8,450 nucleotides of DNA. Source: Deltaproteobacteria bacterium. Lineage in GTDB: Bacteria; Myxococcota_A; UBA9160; SZUA-336. Positions 1 through 6,118 of this stretch are shown here, one piece after another. The stretch covers positions 1 to 8,450 of the forward strand of contig JAUXJB010000058.1 in assembly GCA_030624945.1 (NCBI GenBank), given 5' to 3'. Both the position numbers and the translations under genes were made by a program. Within the stretch, counting starts at the first letter, position 1; each line of letters opens with the position of its first letter. Under the pieces are notes generated by a model that worked only from the letters and a program-made list of their open reading frames with translations, was not told where the DNA came from and searched no databases.

Positions 1-1320
1 AGAGACCGCGCGGCTCGGGACGCTGGGCCGACGCGCGACGCGCCACTGGCCGAGCGTCTGAGGCCTCGCCGCCTCGAGGATTTCGAGGGCCAGACCCACC
101 TGCTCGGTCCCGGGACGCCGCTCTGGCCGCTGCTCTCCGGGAAGGCGGAGCTCCCCTCGTCGAGCTTCTGGGGGCCGCCCGGCTCGGGAAAGACAACTCT
201 CGCGCGTCTGCTGGCCGAGCGCGCAGAGCTTCGCTTCGCGACGTTCTCCGCGGTTCAGTCCGGAGTGAAGGATCTGCGCGAAGCCGTCGCCGCGGCGGAG
301 ACAGAGCGGCGTCGCGGCATCCGGACGGCGCTCTTCATCGACGAGATCCACCGCTTCAACAAGGCGCAGCAAGACGCGCTGCTCCCCCACGTCGAGCGCG
401 GTTCGGTCGTGCTGCTCGGCGCCACGACGGAGAACCCGTCGTTCGAGGTGATCCCGGCCCTGCGATCGCGCTGCAGGATCTTCACGCTCAAGGCCCTCGA
501 GCGGGATGCTCTGGCCGCGATCATCGAGCGCGCACTCACAGACTGCGAGCTCGGCCTGGGTGAGCGACGTATCGCTATCGCACCGGACGCCCTCGAGCTC
601 TTGATCCGGCTCGCGCAGGGCGACGCACGGCGCGCGCTCGGCTACCTCCAGAACGCCGCGGAGCAGGCCGAGCGGGAGATCGATCGCTCGGCCGTCGAGG
701 CCGCCGTGGAAACGCGACTGCCCGATTACGACAAGGGCGGCGAGGCGCACTACAACGTCATCTCGGCCTTCATCAAGAGCCTGCGCGGCAGCGACCCCGA
801 CGCCGCGGTCTACTGGCTCGCCCGCATGCTCGAAGGTGGCGAGGACCCGCGCTTCATCGCACGGCGTATGTTGATCTTCGCCTCCGAGGACGTCGGCAAC
901 GCGGATCCCCAAGCTCTGTCGGTGGCGATGGCCGCTGCCGATGCATTCGACCGGGTCGGGTTGCCCGAGGGCCGGCTCATCCTCTCGCAGGCGGCCACCT
1001 ATCTGGCCTGTGCTGCCAAGAGCAACGCCAGCACCCGCGCGATCAGCGCCGCCTCGAAGGCCGTGGAGGAGCACGGAGCCCTGGCCGTTCCGCTCGCGCT
1101 GCGCAACGCCCCGACAGAGCTGATGCGGCGTGAGGGCTATGCCAAGGGCTACCGCTACCCCCACGACTACCCCGAGCACTTCGTCGACGACCAGTACCTG
1201 CCCGATGAGCTGCGAGAGGCGCGCTTCTACCAACCCACCGAGCAGGGCGGGGAGCGCGAGATCTCTGAGAGACAGCGCAAGCGCTGGGGATCGAAGAAGC
1301 CGAACGACCGGGATCGCTAG
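1..1320 (+). CDS. rarA: Replication-associated recombination protein A (RarA/MgsA), AAA+ ATPase, 5'-partial
   Basis: This is the bacterial Mgs1/WRNIP1 family, a clamp-loader-like AAA+ ATPase that acts in the cytoplasm on stalled replication forks and single-strand gaps. The reading frame is open from base 1 and ends with TAG at 1318-1320. It has no ATG or GTG before the GTG at 265, which lies after the Walker A motif, so the true start is left of the window. About 439 codons are visible; E. coli RarA has 447 residues, so only the extreme N-terminus is missing. Visible motifs in order: Walker A GPPGSGKT (172-195), Walker B LFIDE followed by IHRFNKAQQDA (331 onward), sensor 1 GATTENPS (418-441), arginine residues of RSRC (463-474), sensor-2-like GDARRAL (about 619) and the RarA C-terminal signature SEDVGNADP (883-909). 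It is convergent with the transpeptidase gene, 47 bp away. Identification is secure; a functional link to the metabolic genes is not implied. Confidence 0.96.
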   Translation, partial: RDRAARDAGPTRDAPLAERLRPRRLEDFEGQTHLLGPGTPLWPLLSGKAELPSSSFWGPPGSGKTTLARLLAERAELRFATFSAVQSGVKDLREAVAAAETERRRGIRTALFIDEIHRFNKAQQDALLPHVERGSVVLLGATTENPSFEVIPALRSRCRIFTLKALERDALAAIIERALTDCELGLGERRIAIAPDALELLIRLAQGDARRALGYLQNAAEQAEREIDRSAVEAAVETRLPDYDKGGEAHYNVISAFIKSLRGSDPDAAVYWLARMLEGGEDPRFIARRMLIFASEDVGNADPQALSVAMAAADAFDRVGLPEGRLILSQAATYLACAAKSNASTRAISAASKAVEEHGALAVPLALRNAPTELMRREGYAKGYRYPHDYPEHFVDDQYLPDELREARFYQPTEQGGEREISERQRKRWGSKKPNDRDR

Positions 1321-1367
1321 CCCGCATTTCTCACCAGGTTGGCTAGTTTCCCGTTCCGGGAGTGCGC

Positions 1368-3110
1368 TCAGTACGCTGCAGCGCCGCCCGGACGCCGGGG
1401 GTCGGCGATGGCGAGCCGCGCGCCATCCGGATAGATGTAGATGCAGTTGGCGTCGCCCTGGCGGCCGCGCCGGCTCACCGCTACCTCGTGGCCAAAGCCG
1501 CGCAGCCTGTCCAGAAGCTCGGGAGCGAAGGATTGCTCGACGAAAATGCGGTCGGGCATCCACTGGTGGTGAAGACGGGGCGCTGCAACTGCGTCGGCCA
1601 GTCCGAGATCGAAGTCGACGACGTTCGTGATCACCCGGAGCACCGTGTTGATGATGGTCTTCCCGCCCGGACTACCGACCAGCATCACGGGCTTACCGTC
1701 CCGAGCGACAATCGTCGGTGTCATCGACGACAGCATGCGCTTGCCGGGCGCGATCAGATTCGGCTCCGTCCCGATGTACCAGCCTCGCTCGTCGGTGACG
1801 CCGGGCCAGGCGTTGAAGTCGCTCATCTCGTTGTTCAGCAGGAAGCCGGTTCCCTCGGCCATGGCGCGCGAGCCGTATCCGGCCTCGATGGTGTAGGTCG
1901 TCGATACCGCATTGCCCGAGCCATCGACCACGGAGTAGTGCGTGGTCTCGGCCGACTCCTGGGCCACCAGGATGTCCGCGCCCAGCGCCGCGCTGCGCCG
2001 CGCCTTGCCGGGGACGATGTCGACCGCAACGCTGCGGGCGTACTGCTTCGAGGTCAGGCGCTCGATCGGGATCTCGATGTGGTCGCTGTCTCCCAGATAC
2101 TTGGCGCGGTCCAGATAGCCCTGCCGCATGGCCTCGACCATCAGGTGGAGCACCTGCGGGTCGTTCGGGCCCTCGTGCCGGGACAGATCCAGCGCCTCCA
2201 GAATGTTGAGCATCTCGACCAGGATCGTTCCGCCGGAGGAAGGAGGCGGCATCGAGATGACCTCGTACCCCCGGTAGCTGCCCCGGATGGGCGGGCGCTC
2301 GATGGCCTCGTACGCAGCCAGATCCTCCATCGTGATCAGCCCGCCGTTCGAGGCCATCGCGCGCGTGAGCCGTTCCGCGATCTCGCCGGTGTAGAAAGCC
2401 GCGGCGCCCTGATCGGCGATCCGGTGCAGCGACCAGGCCAAGTCGGGCTGGCGCAGCCGGTCCCCGACGGCGTACGGGGTTCTGTCGGGTCGCAGAAAGG
2501 CTGCGGCGCTGGCGGGAAAGGGCCCGAAGGTATCCGCGACGCGCGCGAGTGAGCTCGCCAGATCCGGCGTCAGCAAGATGCCTTCGTCGGCCAGGCGGAT
2601 GGCCGGCTCGACGAGATCTCGCCAGGGCAGCTTGCCCCACTGCCGATGCGCCTTCTCGAAGCCGGCCACCGTTCCGGGTACCCCGGCCGCGAGCCAGCCC
2701 CGGCGATTGAGGCCGCGCACCGGTCGTCCGTCCTCGCCGAGGTACATGCCGGGATCGGCGGCGAGGGGTGCGCGCTCGCGGAAGTCGAGCGTCGTAAAAC
2801 GATCCTCATCGGCCAGGTAAAGGGTCATGAAACCGCCACCGCCGATGTTCCCCGCTGCCGGATAGGTCACGGCCAGGGCGAAGCCGACGGCGATCGAGGC
2901 GTCCACCGCATTGCCGCCCTGCCTGAGAACGTCGAGCCCGACCTGGGTCGCAAAGCCATCGATGCTCACGACGGCGGCCTCGCTGCCGATCGCCACGCTC
3001 CCGATGCTGACGGGTCGATCGACGAGGGGTGCGGTCTCGCGGTTCGGTGCGCAGGCCCCGAGGAACAATCCGAGGGACACGCAAACGAAGAGAACGGTAC
3101 GGCTCATCAT
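1368..3110 (-). CDS. ggt: Gamma-glutamyltranspeptidase (glutathione hydrolase), predicted lipoprotein
   Basis: This Ntn-hydrolase cleaves gamma-glutamyl bonds (glutathione and its S-conjugates), transferring glutamyl to water or amino acids outside the cytoplasm. From the ATG at 3110 it has 580 residues, the same as E. coli Ggt. A hydrophobic leader with lipobox LGAC (residues 17-20) predicts lipidation at Cys20; Ala at +2 suggests outer-membrane sorting in a Gram-negative. Family signatures are intact: GNAVDASIAVGFALAVTYP near residue 67; Arg111 in DFRERAP (glutamate carboxylate binding); TTHYSVVDG with the autocleavage/nucleophile Thr389 (codon 1944-1946), starting the small subunit; LLNNEMSDF; SSMTPTIV; oxyanion motif GSPGG (479-483); APRLHHQWMPD. 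The stretch corresponding to the E. coli lid loop is not shortened. The frame stays open up to 3293, but that extension lacks family similarity and hides the signal peptide. The adjacent ATG at 3107 is equally possible. No strong Shine-Dalgarno is visible. It lies 92 bp downstream of the CoA transferases on the same strand, so it may or may not be cotranscribed. Confidence 0.95.
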   Translation of the reverse strand: MMSRTVLFVCVSLGLFLGACAPNRETAPLVDRPVSIGSVAIGSEAAVVSIDGFATQVGLDVLRQGGNAVDASIAVGFALAVTYPAAGNIGGGGFMTLYLADEDRFTTLDFRERAPLAADPGMYLGEDGRPVRGLNRRGWLAAGVPGTVAGFEKAHRQWGKLPWRDLVEPAIRLADEGILLTPDLASSLARVADTFGPFPASAAAFLRPDRTPYAVGDRLRQPDLAWSLHRIADQGAAAFYTGEIAERLTRAMASNGGLITMEDLAAYEAIERPPIRGSYRGYEVISMPPPSSGGTILVEMLNILEALDLSRHEGPNDPQVLHLMVEAMRQGYLDRAKYLGDSDHIEIPIERLTSKQYARSVAVDIVPGKARRSAALGADILVAQESAETTHYSVVDGSGNAVSTTYTIEAGYGSRAMAEGTGFLLNNEMSDFNAWPGVTDERGWYIGTEPNLIAPGKRMLSSMTPTIVARDGKPVMLVGSPGGKTIINTVLRVITNVVDFDLGLADAVAAPRLHHQWMPDRIFVEQSFAPELLDRLRGFGHEVAVSRRGRQGDANCIYIYPDGARLAIADPRRPGGAAAY

Positions 3111-3154
3111 CACTGGCGCATCCGATATCCGAACGCTCCCCACGAGTTTTCGCC

Positions 3155-3183
3155 ATAGTAGGGCGCCAACCGATTTCCGTCGA
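3155..3183 (-). promoter_or_regulatory. Possible sigma70-type promoter for the transpeptidase gene
   Basis: Read on the minus strand, TCGACG (3183-3178, 4 of 6 matches to TTGACA) is followed after exactly 17 bases by TACTAT (3160-3155, 4 of 6 matches to TATAAT). A transcript would start about 38 bases before the ATG at 3110. The site falls in the only gap of notable size (3111-3202), between the CoA transferase stop and the transpeptidase start, which makes an independent promoter reasonable. Chance matches of this quality are common, so confidence is low. I see nothing else convincing in this gap. Confidence 0.3.
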
Positions 3184-3202
3184 CCATTACACGCGGTCGG
3201 AG

Positions 3203-4411
3203 CTACCAGGGCCAGGGATAGTTTTCGTCCGAGGCGTAGATGACACCGTCCGCTTTCAGTCCCGCGACGGTGTCGCCGTCGTAGCCCAGCCATTTCATGA
3301 TCTCGTCGGTATGCTCGCCCACGAGTGGTGGCGGTCCCTGGATGTTGCCGGGCGTCTTGGAGAAGTTGATCAGGTGGCCGAACTGGCGCATCCGACCCAA
3401 GATGGGGTGCTCGTACTCCGTCACCAGTCCCTGCCTGACGTTGTCCTCATCGAAGAGGACCGTCTCGCCGTCGTTCGTATCGACCGAGATCTCGCAGGGC
3501 ACATCCAACCCATCGAGGAGGTTCTGCCACTCGCGAGCCGTTCTTCTCGCAAAAACTGCCTCCAGCTCCCGCTCCAGCTCCTGTCTGTGCTCCACTCTGG
3601 CCCCGGCGGTCGCGTATCTCGCATCTTGCAAGAGATCGTTCCGCCCGATCCCCGCACACAAGGCCTGCCAGTGGGCTTCTTTCAGGGCGGCAATCTGGAT
3701 CCAACCCTCGTAGGCCTCATAGAGGCGGTACAGGGGATGGATGCCCGTCTGGCTCTTGTTCAGCTTCGCCCTGGGCGGTGCTGTGCCGTTCTTCGCCACG
3801 AAGCCCTCGGAGCCACAGAGGGCACCGCCGTTCAGCAGAGACGACCAGACGTACTGTCCCTCCCCGGTCCTCTGGCGATGATAGAGGGCGATCAGAACCG
3901 CGATCACGGACTGAAACGCGTTGGTCGTGTCGCCCATGCCGAAGCGGCACCAGAGGGGCGGGTTTCCCTCGTGAACCGGTCCCGCCTCGTACTCCAGCCC
4001 GCCCGCGGCCTGGGCCAGGGGATCGAGGCCACCGAAGTACGCGAGCGGTCCGTCCTCCCCGTACATCCACGTGTTGCAGTAGATGATGTCGGGCTTGATG
4101 CCCTTCAGGGTCTCGTAGCCGATCTTCAAACGCTCCGCGGTTCCCTTCGTCATGTTGTGGTGTACGACATCCGCGCGCTCGACCAGCTTGTAAGCGATGT
4201 CCAGGCCCTCGGGACGCTTCAGGTCGATGGCGATGTCCTTCTTGCCGCGCTGGCATCCCAGGAACGGCTTCCCGGCCATCCGCATGCCGTCGCCCCGCAC
4301 GGGCTCCACCTTGATGACCTCGGCTCCGAGGTCTGCGAGGATCATCGTGCCGAAGGGTCCCGCCAGGAACTGGCCGAAGTCGAGGACCCTGATGCCTTCC
4401 AGAGCGAACAT
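3203..4411 (-). CDS. CaiB/BaiF family (class III) CoA transferase, catalytic Asp present
   Basis: Class III CoA transferases move CoA between a donor acyl-CoA and an acceptor acid through enzyme-bound Asp anhydride and thioester intermediates. The protein has 402 residues, normal for the family. The N-terminal Rossmann-like half shows LEGIRVLDFGQFLAGPFGTM, then DLGAEVIKVEPVRGD (CoA-binding region). Next come the KKDIAIDLK segment and DVVHHNMTKGTAERLKIGY. MGDTTNAFQ holds Asp161, which aligns with catalytic Asp169 of formyl-CoA transferase. RQRTGEGQYVWSSLLNGG follows, and the C-terminus has the family's PGNIQGPPPLVGEHTDEI. The ATG at 4411-4409 overlaps the upstream TGA as TGATG, and AGGGAG (4424-4419) sits 7 bases before it inside the upstream gene. 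This implies translational coupling and a common transcript. The divergent sequence of the two transferases suggests a heteromeric enzyme like BbsEF or SmtAB rather than a recent duplication. Substrate is unknown; the racemase/transferase superfamily makes racemase activity a less likely alternative. Confidence 0.93.
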   Translation of the reverse strand: MFALEGIRVLDFGQFLAGPFGTMILADLGAEVIKVEPVRGDGMRMAGKPFLGCQRGKKDIAIDLKRPEGLDIAYKLVERADVVHHNMTKGTAERLKIGYETLKGIKPDIIYCNTWMYGEDGPLAYFGGLDPLAQAAGGLEYEAGPVHEGNPPLWCRFGMGDTTNAFQSVIAVLIALYHRQRTGEGQYVWSSLLNGGALCGSEGFVAKNGTAPPRAKLNKSQTGIHPLYRLYEAYEGWIQIAALKEAHWQALCAGIGRNDLLQDARYATAGARVEHRQELERELEAVFARRTAREWQNLLDGLDVPCEISVDTNDGETVLFDEDNVRQGLVTEYEHPILGRMRQFGHLINFSKTPGNIQGPPPLVGEHTDEIMKWLGYDGDTVAGLKADGVIYASDENYPWPW

Positions 4412-5574
4412 CAGATGGCTCCCTTTGCCTTCAGACCCTCGAGCTGCGCGTCGGTAACGCCCAGCTCGCCGAAGACCTCCGAGTTGTGCTGGCCCAGCAA
4501 GGGCTGCGGACCCTTGACCTCTCCGGGAGTACGCGTGAGCGTGAACGGAATGCCTATCTGGGTCGTCGGCCCCAGCTCAGGGTCGTCGACCTCCGCGACC
4601 ATGCCGTTGGCGACGAGCTGCGGGTGTGCGTACATCTCCTCCGGCGGGATGATTGCCTCGGCGCCCAGAAGGTTCTCGTGGAACTGCTCGACCAGCTCAT
4701 CGCGCTTGCACTTCTTGTAGGCGGCCCGCGTCTCCTCTTCTCGTCTTGCGCGCTCTTCCGGAGAGATGGTTGCCATCTCCCTGAGCGAAGGAGCGGGTGG
4801 TAGACCGAGAATCTCCTGAGGGCTCTTCTTGGGTGTCATGCCAGAGGTCGCGGCCGCGTGGATCCATTCGCCGTCGTCGCACTCGTAGATGCTGGCCTGG
4901 TGAATGCTCAATGGATGCGTCTTCTGCATCATCGAGCGGCTCTGGGGAGTGGAGTTCTCGCTGTACTGCCAGATCTGCGTGGTGTAGCCGAGCACGCCCT
5001 GGTAGAGGGAAGTCTCGACGTGCTGTCCCTCACCCGTCAGCTCGCGGGCGCGCAGTGCCGCCACGATCCCGATGGACACCAGGTACATGGTGGCCATGCT
5101 GGGCTGGGGAGTGTGCAGGAACACGGGGCCCGGTCGGTGGCCCGGCTGCTCGTACTGCTCGCCGGAACGCGCCTGCACCAGAGCATCGTAGCCCGGTCGG
5201 CCTGCATGGCGGCTGTTGCTCGGATATCCGGGCACCGAGCAGTAGATGAGCCTGGGAAAGCGTGGCTCGAGCGCATCGTAGCCCAGGCCGAGCTTCTGCA
5301 TCACGCCGGGGCGGAAGCTCTCCACGAGGACATCCGCGGTCTCCAGCAGCTTGAGAAAGAGCTCAATGCCTTCGGCGTCCTGCAGGTTGATGGTGACCGA
5401 GCGTCGACTGCGGTTCCAGACGTAACAGCCGGTGGTCTGGCGGAAGGGCCCCCCGTCTGGAGGCTCGACCTTGATCACGTCTGCCCCCTGCTCGGCCAGG
5501 AGGAGGACGCCAATGGGACCGGCCACGCCCCACGTGAGGTCCAGGATTCTGACGCCTTCCAACGCACCTGCCAC
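4411..5574 (-). CDS. CaiB/BaiF family (class III) CoA transferase-like protein with Ser at the catalytic Asp position
   Basis: From the GTG at 5574 the protein has 387 residues. It begins with the family N-terminus AGALEGVRILDLTWGVAGPIG, with EQGADVIKVEPPDGG, NRSRRSVTINLQD and ADVLVESFRPGVMQKLGLGYDAL after it. It then has RELTGEGQHVETSLYQG and ends with the family's C-terminal PGEVKGPQPLLGQHNSEVFGELG. Where formyl-CoA transferase has GDSNTG before the helix ending IGILAAL, this protein reads PSMATM before IGIVAAL. Ser159 (codon 5100-5098) therefore replaces the catalytic Asp with no gap in the alignment. It is the first gene of the leftward operon and overlaps its partner at TGATG. The partner keeps the Asp, so this subunit may be structural, CoA-binding or substrate-selecting in a heteromer. 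The frame is open up to 5778, but that extension runs antisense through the DUF35 gene. AGAGGAA six bases before the GTG at 5574 decides the start; TTG at 5607 is an alternative. Confidence 0.9.
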   Translation of the reverse strand: MAGALEGVRILDLTWGVAGPIGVLLLAEQGADVIKVEPPDGGPFRQTTGCYVWNRSRRSVTINLQDAEGIELFLKLLETADVLVESFRPGVMQKLGLGYDALEPRFPRLIYCSVPGYPSNSRHAGRPGYDALVQARSGEQYEQPGHRPGPVFLHTPQPSMATMYLVSIGIVAALRARELTGEGQHVETSLYQGVLGYTTQIWQYSENSTPQSRSMMQKTHPLSIHQASIYECDDGEWIHAAATSGMTPKKSPQEILGLPPAPSLREMATISPEERARREEETRAAYKKCKRDELVEQFHENLLGAEAIIPPEEMYAHPQLVANGMVAEVDDPELGPTTQIGIPFTLTRTPGEVKGPQPLLGQHNSEVFGELGVTDAQLEGLKAKGAI

Positions 5575-5580
5575 AGCTGA

Positions 5581-5587
5581 TTCCTCT
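5581..5587 (-). promoter_or_regulatory. Ribosome binding site fixing the GTG start of the upstream CoA transferase
   Basis: AGAGGAA on the minus strand is followed by a 6-base spacer (TCAGCT) and GTG at 5574-5572. It is the best Shine-Dalgarno match upstream of this gene, and the protein from this GTG begins at the usual distance before the LEGVRILDL family motif. It supports rejecting the longer start that would overlap the divergent gene. Confidence 0.7.
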
Positions 5588-5614
5588 AGAGCTTCGTCCG
5601 CACTCAATCCACTC

Positions 5615-5624
5615 AGTATATAAT
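5615..5624. promoter_or_regulatory. Overlapping divergent -10 elements in the CoA transferase / DUF35 intergenic region
   Basis: The + strand carries a perfect TATAAT at 5619-5624, 22 bases before the DUF35 ATG, which predicts a leader of roughly 15 bases. The minus strand carries TATACT at 5620-5615 (5 of 6 matches), predicting a leader of about 34 bases for the CoA transferase gene. These AT-rich bases stand out in a GC-rich window and lie in the 72-bp gap between two divergent operons. Neither strand has a good -35 hexamer or an extended -10 TG. Activator dependence or a non-enterobacterial consensus would explain that. Because the two -10 elements share bases, the two operons probably cannot fire at the same moment and would be coregulated. 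Confidence 0.5.
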
Positions 5625-5636
5625 CTTCGGGCGAAG
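5625..5636. repeat. Small inverted repeat between the -10 element and the DUF35 ribosome binding site
   Basis: CTTCG-GG-CGAAG is an inverted repeat with 5-base arms lying directly after the + strand TATAAT. Its right arm runs into the Shine-Dalgarno AAGGAGA (5634-5640), which sits 6 bases before the ATG at 5647. At DNA level it could be a half-operator near the predicted transcription start; at RNA level it could be a weak hairpin touching the ribosome binding site. The arms are short enough to arise by chance. Confidence 0.3.
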
Positions 5637-5646
5637 GAGATCTTGG

Positions 5647-6081
5647 ATGCCGCAGCCAGAAGCAGCAGTCTCGCCCCCGATGCCTGCCCCCGATGAGCTG
5701 ACGCAGTTCTTCTGGGATGCCCTGAAGGAGCGGAAGCTCATGATCCAACGCTGCCAGGAGTGCGGTCATTACATCCACTGGCCGCGTCCGCTATGCCGCT
5801 TCTGCCTGTCGTCCGAGCTTGCGCCCGGGGAGGTCTCGGGCCGGGCGACCCTGTACTCGTGGACGATCGCCACCCAGCCGTTTCATCCGTACTTCGTCGA
5901 CAAGGTCCCGTACACGCTCGCCACCGTGGAGCTTGTGGAGGAGAAGAACCTCAAGCTGGTGAGCCATCTCATCGAGTGCCCCGAGGACGAGATCAAAGTC
6001 GACATGCCACTCGAGGTCGTGTTCCAGGAGATCACGCCGGAGCTCACGCTGCCATTCTTCAAGCCCGCGACCGCCCGCTGA
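5647..6081 (+). CDS. DUF35 zinc-ribbon / OB-fold acyl-CoA-associated protein
   Basis: This 144-residue protein has the two-part DUF35 architecture. The N-terminal helix DELTQFFWDALKERKL leads into a rubredoxin-like zinc ribbon with CQEC and CRFC (Cys36, Cys39, Cys50, Cys53). An OB-fold follows, beginning GRATLYSWTIATQPFHPYF and running through PYTLATVELVEEKNLKLVSHL. DUF35 proteins act as obligate partners of thiolase-fold enzymes. Known examples are BbsA with BbsB (benzoylsuccinyl-CoA thiolase) and the ChsH2 DUF35 domain with the Ltp2 aldolase, where the small subunit helps bind the acyl-CoA and stabilise the partner. The thiolase-like gene follows after 37 bases on the same strand, as expected for such a complex. 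The start is well supported: AAGGAGA (5634-5640), spacer of 6, ATG. It is expressed divergently from the CoA transferases. Family assignment is strong; the specific substrate is unknown. Confidence 0.93.
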   Translation: MPQPEAAVSPPMPAPDELTQFFWDALKERKLMIQRCQECGHYIHWPRPLCRFCLSSELAPGEVSGRATLYSWTIATQPFHPYFVDKVPYTLATVELVEEKNLKLVSHLIECPEDEIKVDMPLEVVFQEITPELTLPFFKPATAR

Positions 6082-6118
6082 ACCCCGTTCCAGCCAACAC
6101 GGCTCACGAGGAGATCCC

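Noticed and set aside
265..1320. rarA starting at the GTG at 265
   Set aside because: The same frame is open to base 1 and encodes the Walker A motif GPPGSGKT upstream of 265. The gene therefore runs in from the left edge.
1349..1361. TCCCG-TTC-CGGGA hairpin between rarA and the transpeptidase gene as a terminator
   Set aside because: Only a 5-bp stem with a 3-base loop and no U-tract on either strand; too weak to call.
1362..2552. 396-codon open frame on the + strand
   Set aside because: It is antisense to the transpeptidase gene, which has all family motifs including the nucleophilic Thr. There is no recognisable domain in the + translation.
1693..2640. 315-codon open frame on the - strand
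   Set aside because: It overlaps the transpeptidase in another frame on the same strand. The translation is Arg/Gly/Ala-rich with no family motifs.
3111..3293. N-terminal extension of the transpeptidase to 3293
   Set aside because: It overlaps the end of the CoA transferase gene and would bury a clear lipoprotein signal peptide. The 580-residue form matches the family length.
3029..4720. 563-codon open frame on the + strand
   Set aside because: It is antisense to both CoA transferase genes, whose minus-strand proteins match a known family end to end. The + translation shows no recognisable domain and is a by-product of GC-rich codon bias.
5575..5778. N-terminal extension of the upstream CoA transferase to an ATG at 5778
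   Set aside because: It would run antisense through the start of the DUF35 gene and across the promoter region. A GTG with a strong Shine-Dalgarno lies at the usual family start (5574).
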